A stretch of DNA of 6,137 nucleotides from an uncultured Eubacteriales bacterium (GTDB taxonomy: Bacteria; Bacillota; Clostridia; Oscillospirales; Oscillospiraceae). This document shows positions 1 through 4,710 of the stretch, piece by piece. The DNA is taken from positions 1 to 6,137 of the forward strand of contig URWG01000110.1 of NCBI GenBank assembly GCA_900551495.1, written 5' to 3'. The notes beneath the pieces were generated by a model. The model was given only the letters and a program-made list of their open reading frames with translations. It was not told the origin of the DNA and made no database searches. Within the stretch, counting starts at the first letter, position 1. Each line of letters starts with the position of its first letter. The translations under genes and the position numbers were made by a program.

Positions 1-1
1 G

Positions 2-193
2 GGAGACGCTTATATGGCAGCGCTCGGTTGGGCATATTTGGAGGGGATGGACCTGACGCAGACCGCCGCCTCCGCCGCCTGTGCCGCCGCGATCGCCGTG
101 GAATCCGTACAAACCGTCAATCCGCGTCTGTCAGCCGACGCCGTTCGCGCTCGGATGACGGACTACGATATAAACTTAGTAAAGGAGCTTTGA
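2..193 (+). CDS. psuK: Pseudouridine kinase, PfkB family (C-terminal part)
   Basis: This is the last 63 codons of a gene that begins left of the window; the TGA stop is at 191-193. The visible protein opens with GDAYMAALGWAYLEG, the end of the PfkB/ribokinase signature (usually DTTGAGD), so the second visible residue, Asp, should be the catalytic base. It continues with the alanine-rich helix AACAAAIAVES and then TVNPRLS, which are typical of the PsuK/YeiC branch. PsuK phosphorylates pseudouridine to pseudouridine 5'-phosphate in the cytoplasm, which supplies the substrate of the next gene. The stop lies three bases before the psuG start, and the psuG ribosome-binding site lies inside this gene's last codons, so the two are cotranscribed and probably translationally coupled. 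Another PfkB sugar kinase is possible from this fragment alone, but the psuG neighbour makes PsuK the best reading. Confidence 0.87.
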   Translation, partial: GDAYMAALGWAYLEGMDLTQTAASAACAAAIAVESVQTVNPRLSADAVRARMTDYDINLVKEL

Positions 194-196
194 TTC

Positions 197-1117
197 ATGC
201 TGAACAAGTATTTGGACATTCAACCCGAGGTTGCCGAGGCGCTTGCCGCCGGAAAGCCCGTCGTGGCGCTCGAATCCACCATCATCTCTCACGGTATGCC
301 CTATCCGCAGAACGTTGAGACCGCGCTCAAGGTCGAACGGATCATTCGCGAAAACGGCGCTGTCCCCGCCACGATTGCTGTCATCGGCGGTCGTCTGAAG
401 GCAGGTCTGACCCCCGAGGAGATCGACTATTTCGGCAAGAAGGGCACGGCAATTACCAAGGCTTCCCGCCGCGATCTGGCAGTCCTCTGCGCACGCGGTG
501 AGGACGGCGCCACCACCGTTACCACTACAATGATTATTGCGCATATGGCAGGCATCAAGATCTTTGCTACCGGCGGCATCGGCGGCGTGCATCGCGGCGC
601 GGAGACGACCATGGACATCTCCGCCGATCTTGAGGAGCTTGCGCATACCCCCGTGATGGTCGTCTGTGCCGGCGCGAAGGCGATTTTGGACCTCGGTCTG
701 ACGCTGGAATACCTTGAAACCCACGGTGTTCCCGTCATCGGCTACGGCACAAAGGAGCTGCCCGCCTTCTATACGCGTCATTCCGGCTTCTCCGTCGATT
801 ACGAGATTGACACGCCGGAGGAGCTTGCCGCTGCGTTCAAAACGCAGCATGAGCTTGGCTTGGGCGGCGGTATGCTGGTCACCAACCCCATCCCCGAGGA
901 ATACTCGATGGATGAAAAGGTCATCAACGCAGCCATCGACGAGGCGGTCAAGGAAAGCCGCGAGCAGGGCATCCACGGCAAGGCAACGACACCGTTCCTG
1001 CTGGCGAAGGTCAAGGATCTGACCGGCGGCGACAGCCTGAATTCCAACATTCAGTTGGTGTTCAACAACGCCCGCCTTGCCGCAAAGACCGCAAAGGCAT
1101 ATTGCGAAAATAAGTAA
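197..1117 (+). CDS. psuG: Pseudouridine-5'-phosphate glycosidase
   Basis: This is a complete 306-residue protein, the usual length for the PsuG/IndA family. The enzyme cleaves the C-C glycosidic bond of pseudouridine 5'-phosphate to give uracil and ribose 5-phosphate, using a lysine Schiff base and a divalent metal. Family landmarks are all present: PVVALESTIISHGMPYP (Glu26, matching E. coli Glu31), GTAITKASRRDL (Lys88, matching Lys93), GGIGGVHRGAETTMDISADL (metal-binding Asp near 140-144) and VCAGAKAILD (Lys161, matching the catalytic Lys166). The end has the usual GKATTPFLL and NIQLVFNNARLA segments. The ATG at 197 is preceded by AAAGGAG at 181-187, well spaced. It forms an operon with psuK directly upstream and is followed by a strong hairpin at 1124-1157. 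No defect is visible. Confidence 0.97.
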   Translation: MLNKYLDIQPEVAEALAAGKPVVALESTIISHGMPYPQNVETALKVERIIRENGAVPATIAVIGGRLKAGLTPEEIDYFGKKGTAITKASRRDLAVLCARGEDGATTVTTTMIIAHMAGIKIFATGGIGGVHRGAETTMDISADLEELAHTPVMVVCAGAKAILDLGLTLEYLETHGVPVIGYGTKELPAFYTRHSGFSVDYEIDTPEELAAAFKTQHELGLGGGMLVTNPIPEEYSMDEKVINAAIDEAVKESREQGIHGKATTPFLLAKVKDLTGGDSLNSNIQLVFNNARLAAKTAKAYCENK

Positions 1118-1123
1118 AGCCAA

Positions 1124-1157
1124 AACGGGAGCGCTTCAATTCCGAAGCGCTCCCGTT
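1124..1157. terminator. Bidirectional hairpin terminator between psuG and tcdA
   Basis: A perfect 14-bp inverted repeat (AACGGGAGCGCTTC at 1124-1137, GAAGCGCTCCCGTT at 1144-1157) encloses a six-base loop. Rightward it starts seven bases after the psuG stop and is followed by the T-rich CTTTATTCTTCTG. Leftward it starts three bases after the tcdA stop and is followed by TTGGCTTTAC. The position between two convergent genes suggests it ends transcripts from both sides. The T-tracts are short, so the hairpin may also act mainly as an mRNA 3' stabiliser. Confidence 0.85.
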
Positions 1158-1159
1158 CT

Positions 1160-1870
1160 TTATTCTTCTGCCAGTCGGCGGACCACATAGCCCGCGAGCA
1201 TCAAGCCCGCGCACGACGGCACCCACGACACGGACCCCGGAACCGTCCGTCTGCCCGGCGGCGGTGCTTCCGTTGCGGCGGGCTTCTGCGCCGGTTCCTT
1301 GCTGTAGAGGACGGTATGGTGCTCAATTCCCCGCGCCCGCAGCTCCCGACGCATAATTCGCGCCAGCGGGCAGCCCGAAGTCTCGGAAATATCCGTGATG
1401 CAAAACTGCGTCGGGTCCAGCTTGTTGCCCGTCCCCATTGCGCTGATGATCGGGATACCGCGCTCCAGCGCTGTTTGGATCAGGCTGAGCTTGCAGGAAA
1501 CAAGGTCGATCGCGTCAACGATATAATCATACCGCTGCGTAAAAAACCGCTCCTTGCTCTCCTCATTATAAAGCGCAGGCAATGATGTAACGCGGCAATC
1601 CGGATTGATGTCCGAAATGCGCTGTGCCATAACGTCGGACTTGAATTGCCCGATCGTAGAGCCGAGGGCGCAGAGCTGGCGGTTTATGTTGCTCTCCCCC
1701 ACCGTATCGCTGTCCACCAGCGTCAGCGCGCCGATGCCTGCACGCGCCAGCCCCTCCGCCGCGTAGCTGCCTACGCCGCCGATGCCGAAAACGATCACAT
1801 GCGCCCGTGCCAACCGCTCCATTGCAGCGCTGCCGAGCAGCATTTCCTCCCGTAGGAATCGCTCGCTCAT
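1160..1870 (-). CDS. tcdA: tRNA threonylcarbamoyladenosine dehydratase TcdA (ThiF/E1-like)
   Basis: This 236-residue protein belongs to the ThiF/MoeB/E1 adenylating family, CsdL/YgdL (B. subtilis YrvM) branch. TcdA uses ATP to dehydrate t6A37 of ANN-decoding tRNAs to the cyclic form ct6A. Visible motifs are the nucleotide-binding GIGGVGS at 29-35, an acidic segment VDSDTV at 52-57, NINRQ at 61-65, Lys77, VDAID at 118-122, CPLARIMRREL at 167-177 and the C-terminal GSVSWVPSCAGLMLAGYVV at 212-230. There is no CxxC zinc pair, which fits TcdA better than MoeB or ThiF. The start chosen is the ATG at 1868-1870, preceded by GGAGAAGGAG. An upstream in-frame TTG at 1897 would put the start inside the terminator of the previous gene. 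A proline/alanine-rich loop spans about 193-205. The gene begins just after a terminator, with no clear promoter of its own. Confidence 0.93.
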   Translation of the reverse strand: MSERFLREEMLLGSAAMERLARAHVIVFGIGGVGSYAAEGLARAGIGALTLVDSDTVGESNINRQLCALGSTIGQFKSDVMAQRISDINPDCRVTSLPALYNEESKERFFTQRYDYIVDAIDLVSCKLSLIQTALERGIPIISAMGTGNKLDPTQFCITDISETSGCPLARIMRRELRARGIEHHTVLYSKEPAQKPAATEAPPPGRRTVPGSVSWVPSCAGLMLAGYVVRRLAEE

Positions 1871-1894
1871 GGTGATTCTCCTTCTCCCATATTT

Positions 1895-1930
1895 CAAAAA
1901 ATCAGCCCGCCGAAAAAGCGGGCTGATTTT
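1895..1930 (-). terminator. Rho-independent terminator of the foldase gene
   Basis: Read leftward, AAAATCAGCCCGC pairs perfectly over 13 bp with GCGGGCTGATTTT around the loop TTTTTCG (arms 1918-1930 and 1898-1910). The second arm runs into six T residues. It begins 13 bases after the foldase stop at 1944 and ends about 25 bases before the tcdA start, which makes it a textbook intrinsic terminator for the minus strand. Confidence 0.92.
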
Positions 1931-1943
1931 AATGCAGTGTCAA

Positions 1944-2873
1944 TCAGCTGTTGTTGCTGCCGAGGATGCGGTTCACCGCTGCATTCATTGCGGCGTCCTC
2001 ATCGTAGTTGCAGGCGTCGATGGCAGCCTGCGTCGTCTCGGTGTACCAGTCGTTTCTGAGCTGGTTGGTAACGTTGTAGAAACGGAGCGTGTGCTCGTTC
2101 AGACCGACGAAGTAGACAAAGTAGGTGCCGGAGGTGCCCTTAAACACGTTCCAATCGCCTTCCTTGCGCGTCTCAAAGGCGCCCCACGTCAGCGCGTCCT
2201 TGGAGTAAGCGGCAAGAGAGTTTCTGCCCGCAGCCTCCAAAACATCGGTGGAGCTGGAGGTATACTCGCTTGTCAGCGCGGTGAAGTTCTCGCGGGAGCC
2301 ATCGGCCTCCAGAGACTCCTTGATCGACGCGACCTTTTCCTCGGCGGTCGGCTCGTCGCTCTCGGTATCCTCGGTATTCTCGGTATCCTCGGTGTCGTCG
2401 GAGGAGGTCGAGTCATCGGGAACGTACATATAGAGCAGATCGAAGGTGTTATAATCCTCCTTGTCCAGCAGCTTCAGGACATAATAGGTGTTGCCGTCCT
2501 CGCTGGCAAAGAGCTTCACGTCGCCTGCCTTCGCGTCGCCGAACATCCACTCTGCCGCTTCCTCGGTGAAGGAGGAGGTGACGCTGGTCTTGGTATAGTC
2601 GGCGGAAACGGTAACCTTGTCGCTCTCGACGTCGAATTTTGCCTGCATTTCCTCAGCTGCCTTCTTCGCCTCGTCGCGGTTCTCGTCGGTCGGGTCGAGC
2701 GTCTCACCGGTTTCCTCGTCGGTCGTGCTCTCCATGAACTCGGAGGCTCTCACGGTGTAGCTGTAGAAGGTCGCCTTGTCAAAGGTCTCGGGGCTTTCGT
2801 CATAGCGGGTGGAAAGCTCCTCATCGGTATAGTCGAGGCTCTGGGGATAGTGGCTGGGGCGATATGCGTTGCC
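1944..2873 (-). CDS. Foldase C-terminal fragment (parvulin-like half), no start of its own
   Basis: This is the second frame of the broken foldase gene. Native-looking sequence begins at the Gly codon at 2873-2871 and runs to the TGA at 1944-1946. A GTG at 2751-2753 could formally start a 269-residue product and overlaps the upstream TGA as GTGA, but no clear Shine-Dalgarno site precedes it and the protein-like sequence extends 40 codons further upstream. The overlap is therefore best read as chance within one damaged gene. The fragment carries both degenerate parvulin-like segments and the Asp/Thr/Glu repeat encoded at 2361-2396. Without the upstream half it would have no export signal. Confidence 0.55.
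   Translation of the reverse strand, partial: GNAYRPSHYPQSLDYTDEELSTRYDESPETFDKATFYSYTVRASEFMESTTDEETGETLDPTDENRDEAKKAAEEMQAKFDVESDKVTVSADYTKTSVTSSFTEEAAEWMFGDAKAGDVKLFASEDGNTYYVLKLLDKEDYNTFDLLYMYVPDDSTSSDDTEDTENTEDTESDEPTAEEKVASIKESLEADGSRENFTALTSEYTSSSTDVLEAAGRNSLAAYSKDALTWGAFETRKEGDWNVFKGTSGTYFVYFVGLNEHTLRFYNVTNQLRNDWYTETTQAAIDACNYDEDAAMNAAVNRILGSNNS
2361..2396 (-). repeat. Four 9-bp tandem repeats coding for an acidic linker
   Basis: Four near-identical units of CTCGGTATC (plus strand; variants end in ATT and GTC) lie head to tail at 2361-2369, 2370-2378, 2379-2387 and 2388-2396. On the coding strand they give DTE-DTE-NTE-DTE, within the linker between the two parvulin-like segments of the foldase. 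The unit is a multiple of three, so slippage would change the linker length without shifting frame. Confidence 0.85.
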
Positions 2874-3514
2874 TTTAGGTATTCGCGGTAGCCGCTCTCG
2901 TTGCAGCCGGTGCCGAACAGCAGCCCGATATACTTATTGAGGCTGTAGCCCGCCTGATCCGCGTAGTCGGCAATGGCGTCGATCTCTTCGTCGATCTCGG
3001 CAAGCTCGTCCTCGTCAAGCTCAAAGCCGTTCTTTTCCGCCTCGGCGCAGACACCATAAACACTGGCTGCATTTTCCATGGCGGCATGGGCAAGGAACTG
3101 CGCCCATGTCACGCTGTAGTATTCGTCGGTGCTGTCAACCTCGGAAAGATAACCGGAATCCAGTCCGAACAGACCGAGATAAGTAGCCGCGGAGGTCTTG
3201 ACATACTGGTCGGCAAGGCCCGCACCGCTCTCGATGCCGAGATAGGAGGCGTAGTTGCCGATATTGCTGACGAGGGAGTAATAGAAGTAGTTGAATTCCT
3301 TCACGGAGACCTCATGACCGCCGGCGGTCAGAACGGTCTTGTTGCGCTGAACGGCGCGGTAGGCAAACAGCCCGCCGAAGACGATCGCCACCACCAGCAC
3401 GATGCAGATGGCAAACACCCAGCCCTCGGACAGCTTTTTCGACTTCTTCTGCTGCGGGACGGCAGGTTCATTGACCTGACCGGCACGCTTTTTTCTTTCG
3501 CGGGAAGCACTCAT
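2750..3514 (-). CDS. Foldase N-terminal fragment (anchor and SurA-like region)
   Basis: As the sequence stands, translation from the ATG at 3514 gives 254 residues and stops at TGA 2750-2752. The start has AAAGAGG and AAAGGA just upstream. The first 214 residues, up to GYREYLK, look like native protein with an acidic helical composition. The last 40 turn proline/arginine-rich (for example RASTIPMRSFPPAM), a sign of out-of-frame reading. In the neighbouring frame the same bases read KGNAYRPSHYPQSLDYTDEE, which resumes the acidic, tyrosine-rich style. A truncated product would keep the membrane anchor and the N-domain but lose the parvulin-like half. Confidence 0.65.
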   Translation of the reverse strand: MSASRERKKRAGQVNEPAVPQQKKSKKLSEGWVFAICIVLVVAIVFGGLFAYRAVQRNKTVLTAGGHEVSVKEFNYFYYSLVSNIGNYASYLGIESGAGLADQYVKTSAATYLGLFGLDSGYLSEVDSTDEYYSVTWAQFLAHAAMENAASVYGVCAEAEKNGFELDEDELAEIDEEIDAIADYADQAGYSLNKYIGLLFGTGCNESGYREYLKATHIAPATIPRASTIPMRSFPPAMTKAPRPLTRRPSTATP

Positions 3515-3541
3515 TTTCCTTTTACCTCTTTCGTGCGTAGT

Positions 3542-3557
3542 TTCGGGTCATCCCGAA
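3542..3557 (-). repeat. Short inverted repeat in the foldase 5' leader
   Basis: TTCGGG at 3542-3547 pairs with CCCGAA at 3552-3557 around TCAT. It lies about 10-27 bases downstream of the predicted transcription start of the foldase gene and upstream of its ribosome-binding site. It could be a leader hairpin or a small operator; the sequence does not say which. Confidence 0.35.
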
Positions 3558-3574
3558 CGGTATAAGCGAGAGAT

Positions 3575-3603
3575 ATTATACTATCAATTTTGCCGACTTG
3601 CAA
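3575..3603 (-). promoter_or_regulatory. Sigma-A-type promoter of the foldase gene
   Basis: On the minus strand TTGCAA (3603-3598) is followed after exactly 17 bases by a perfect TATAAT (3580-3575). The predicted start near 3568 leaves a leader of about 54 bases before the ATG at 3514. The site lies downstream of the noncoding RNA's T-tracts, so the foldase gene is expressed separately from that RNA. Confidence 0.82.
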
Positions 3604-3634
3604 GTGAAAAGTCAAAGAATACAAAAAAAGTTTA

Positions 3635-3660
3635 CAAAAAAGGGCAGAAAAACCCCGCCG
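3635..3660 (-). terminator. T-tracts ending the structured RNA
   Basis: After the GGGG that closes the RNA's terminal helix, the minus strand reads TTTTTCTGCCCTTTTTT (3652-3636). The long helix followed by T5 can act as an intrinsic terminator. A back-up hairpin, GGGG/CCC around TTTTTCTG, is followed by T6. This fits an RNA 3' end near 3648 or 3636. Confidence 0.6.
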
Positions 3661-3848
3661 CGGCCGTGTAGCTCTGTTTATAACCTGCACAAAACGGCAG
3701 GTGGGTTGTCTCTTCATGACTTATCAGCTTCCAACGTCCGTTCTCGGTCGGAGCCGGAACGGGAGGCCTGCACGCCGTCATGAAAGTAATCCGACATCCC
3801 GAAAAAATGATGTGGGTTTAAAGAGAGCTATCACGCACCCGGCAGGGA
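3648..3848 (-). ncRNA. ssrS: Structured RNA, candidate 6S RNA
   Basis: This noncoding stretch folds as one unit of about 200 bases. On the minus strand the 5' arm (3847-3824, CCCTGCCG to TAGCTCT) pairs with the 3' arm (3675-3653, AGAGCTA to CGGCGGGG). The helix has 7+4+3+8 bp with three single-base bulges. Two of its pairs are G-U on the minus strand but A-C on the plus strand, so the minus strand is the RNA. Inside is a large open region with a small hairpin on each side: ACATC/GATGT on the 5' side, and ACCTGC/GCAGGT at 3702-3683 on the 3' side. An apical stem follows, closed by TTCATGAC/GTCATGAA (3784-3777 with 3720-3713) and capped by an 11-base-paired CCGTTC...GAACGG hairpin. The closing helix runs into T5 and then T6 tracts. 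This plan and size match 6S RNA, which binds the sigma-A RNA polymerase. B. subtilis 6S-1 lies in the aspS-yrvM (tcdA) interval. No covariance search was possible, so another RNA class remains open. Confidence 0.62.
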
Positions 3849-3883
3849 ACTTTTTCCTTTGCTTTTCGTCAAACAGGCGGGAA

Positions 3884-4171
3884 TCAGTCGTCCTCCGTCT
3901 CTTCGTCCTCGAACATCTGATCCAGCAGCAGGTCGTAGACCTCCTCCAGCTCCTGATCGTCCTCGACGACCTCAAGAATCGGCTCGCCGTGCTCATCCTG
4001 TGCGGAGCGAAGAATACTGATCTCCAGCTCTTCTTCCTCGTCAGAGGCGTCCGCGGGCGTCAGTGCCAGATACTCCGCGCCCTTGTAGGTCACGGAGGAG
4101 AGCACCTCCAGCTCGTATTCCACGCCGTTTTCGTCTGTGATCGAAATAATATCCGCGCCGTACTCCTCCAT
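3884..4171 (-). CDS. DUF1292 family protein (YrzB-like)
   Basis: This small acidic protein of 95 residues has the classic DUF1292 layout: an N-terminal DIISITDENGVEYELEVL (7-24), a beta-rich middle with YKGAEYLALTPAD (29-41), then LEISILR, and an acidic C-terminal helix EEVYDLLLDQMFEDEE. The family is widespread in Firmicutes and has no firm biochemical role. It is cytoplasmic, with no signal or membrane segment. The ATG at 4169-4171 is chosen because GGGAGG sits about seven bases upstream and because family homology begins there. The same frame is open further upstream, but that part is arginine/cysteine-rich noise that runs into the next gene. A good promoter lies at 4205-4233. No terminator is visible between its stop and the structured RNA, so the RNA may be made by processing of this transcript. 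Confidence 0.9.
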   Translation of the reverse strand: MEEYGADIISITDENGVEYELEVLSSVTYKGAEYLALTPADASDEEEELEISILRSAQDEHGEPILEVVEDDQELEEVYDLLLDQMFEDEETEDD

Positions 4172-4204
4172 CGGACGACCTCCCATGTCTTGGTTTCTGT
4201 CTCT

Positions 4205-4233
4205 ATTGTAACCGCTTCGCGGCAGAAAATCAA
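4205..4233 (-). promoter_or_regulatory. Sigma-A-type promoter of the DUF1292 gene
   Basis: On the minus strand TTGATT (4233-4228) and TACAAT (4210-4205) are separated by exactly 17 bases. The predicted start near 4198 gives a leader of about 27 bases that contains the GGGAGG site. The spacer contains the small palindrome CCGCTTCGCGG (4212-4222). Confidence 0.75.
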
Positions 4234-4262
4234 GAGGAAAACGGACGAAAAGAATTTCTGCC
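4221..4262. repeat. Inverted repeat flanking the DUF1292 promoter -35 region
   Basis: GGCAGAAA (4221-4228) and TTTCTGCC (4255-4262) form an 8-bp inverted repeat 26 bases apart. One arm touches the -35 box of the DUF1292 promoter and the other sits just past the stop of the upstream small gene. It could be an operator, a weak transcript-end structure or chance. Confidence 0.35.
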
Positions 4263-4265
4263 CCC

Positions 4266-4520
4266 TTACGGGCTAAGGTCCTCGATGCAGGCGGCAAGCT
4301 CCCGACGCGTTTGGCAGACGATCCCGCTGCGCAGGCGCTCCCGATCCGACACGGGCAGGGAGCAAACGCGCACATCGGTCCGCACCGTCTCGCCGCTGTC
4401 CGTGTCCTCCGCAGCGACATAACCGTCGCGCTCGCAGACCACATACGCTGCCGAAATTTCGGCGCTCAAAATTCCCAAAAACAGGAGGCTGACGCATACT
4501 ATGCCAAAGATACGACGCAT
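4266..4520 (-). CDS. Small secreted protein, BofC C-terminal-domain-like
   Basis: This 84-residue protein has a basic start (MRR), a hydrophobic stretch IFGIVCVSLLFLGIL (4-18) and a plausible signal-peptidase site near SA-A at 23-25. The mature part of about 60 residues reads YVVCERDGYVAA, then SGETVRTDVRVCSLPVSDR, then LRSGIVCQTRRELAACIEDL. The order (Tyr-Val start, Gly-x-Val-Ala strand, Thr-Asp, Leu-Pro..Asp, Leu..Gly-Ile, Glu-Leu, Ile-Glu-Asp-Leu) resembles the C-terminal domain of BofC, the forespore-secreted regulator of sigma-K processing, and short clostridial proteins like it. That link is by pattern only and a sporulation role is inferred. Three mature cysteines plus Cys29 could form disulfides. 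The start at 4520 has GGTGGGG upstream; the frame is open further up, but without protein-like sequence. The gene diverges from the PBP gene. Confidence 0.72.
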   Translation of the reverse strand: MRRIFGIVCVSLLFLGILSAEISAAYVVCERDGYVAAEDTDSGETVRTDVRVCSLPVSDRERLRSGIVCQTRRELAACIEDLSP

Positions 4521-4542
4521 GATCTTCACCCCACCGTAGTTT

Positions 4543-4571
4543 TTTATAAAAACGCTTGATTTATCCAACAA
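4543..4571 (-). promoter_or_regulatory. Possible promoter of the BofC-like gene
   Basis: On the minus strand TTGTTG (4571-4566) and TATAAA (4548-4543) are 17 bases apart, giving a start about 16 bases before the ATG at 4520. The -35 match is poor. A sporulation sigma factor could use a different site in this A+T-rich stretch, but no clear sigma-E, F or G match was found. Confidence 0.35.
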
Positions 4572-4590
4572 AAAAAGCGATAATACAGAT

Positions 4591-4619
4591 TTGACAAGCG
4601 TGATATAATTATATAAATA
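4591..4619 (+). promoter_or_regulatory. Promoter of the penicillin-binding protein gene
   Basis: A perfect TTGACA at 4591-4596 is followed by the A+T-rich TGATATAATTATATAAATAG. The best-spaced -10 candidates are TATAAA (4612-4617, 15-base spacer) and TAAATA (4614-4619, 17-base spacer); the TATAAT at 4604-4609 is too close. A start near 4624 leaves a leader of about 87 bases. Confidence 0.55.
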
Positions 4620-4635
4620 GGGATGGTAGCTCTTC

Positions 4636-4671
4636 CTCGTGGTGCGGCGGAATGACGCGCTGCGCAACGAG
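4636..4671 (+). other. Possible leader hairpin upstream of the PBP gene
   Basis: CTCGT (4636-4640) and TGCG (4643-4646) can pair with CGCA (4663-4666) and ACGAG (4667-4671), leaving a GG bulge. The structure lies inside the predicted 5' leader. There is no T-tract after it and no riboswitch motif was recognised, so a regulatory role is uncertain. Confidence 0.3.
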
Positions 4672-4710
4672 CTTCAATAATAAATACTTTCGGAAAGTGA
4701 GGTCTATTCC

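Larger units (their letters stand above)
1944..3514 (-). pseudogene. Membrane-anchored SurA/PpiC-like foldase, interrupted by one frameshift
   Basis: Two overlapping frames together encode one 523-residue protein if a single A is restored in the run at 2874-2876. Residues 1-30 are lysine/arginine-rich and cytoplasmic. GWVFAICIVLVVAIVFGGLFAY (31-52) is an uncleaved signal anchor with no lipobox. The rest would lie outside the membrane. Residues 60-250 resemble a SurA-type chaperone N-domain, with EVSVKEFNYFYYSLV near 68-82 and acidic helices. The C-terminal half has two degenerate parvulin-like segments, ending in GNTYYVLKLLD (about 341-351) and GTYFVYFVGLNE (about 463-474), split by an acidic repeat linker. 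The likely role is extracytoplasmic folding, as for PrsA. The gene has its own promoter (3575-3603) and terminator (1895-1930). The foldase class is moderately sure, because the prolyl isomerase domains are weak and may lack activity. A sequencing error would make this an intact gene. Confidence 0.75.

Noticed and set aside
28..318. Plus-strand arginine-rich frame over the psuK-psuG junction
   Set aside because: It is a shifted frame across two recognisable genes, with composition typical of out-of-frame reading.
176..1123. Long minus-strand open frame (315 codons) opposite psuG
   Set aside because: psuG on the other strand has full family motifs and catalytic residues; the antisense frame resembles no family and is a by-product of G+C-rich codon use.
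1871..1897. TTG at 1897 as an earlier start for tcdA
   Set aside because: It overlaps the terminator T-tract, would add MKYGRRRIT with no family match, and the GGAGAAGGAG site points to the ATG at 1870.
2870..2880. Programmed -1 ribosomal frameshifting in the foldase gene
   Set aside because: The site C-CTA-AAG does not fit the X-XXY-YYZ slippery pattern well, and no clear downstream pseudoknot was seen. A one-base loss is simpler.
1782..2891. Plus-strand open frame of 369 codons
   Set aside because: It lies antisense to the foldase and tcdA genes. Its Gly/Val/Leu-rich protein is what the reverse of acidic codons gives, and it has no ribosome-binding site or domain.
3648..3848. SRP RNA, T-box leader or tmRNA at this locus
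   Set aside because: There is no GGAA-capped SRP S-domain motif, no T-box AGGGTGG-type sequence and no tRNA-like ends. The RNA ends in T-tracts before an independent promoter, so it is not a leader of the foldase gene.
4172..4444. Upstream extension of the DUF1292 reading frame
   Set aside because: The extension is Arg/Cys/Ala-rich, overlaps the BofC-like gene in another frame and precedes the good promoter and ribosome-binding site at 4205-4233 and about 4180.
4521..4667. Upstream extension of the BofC-like reading frame
   Set aside because: It crosses the A+T-rich divergent promoter region; the signal peptide starts naturally at the ATG at 4520.
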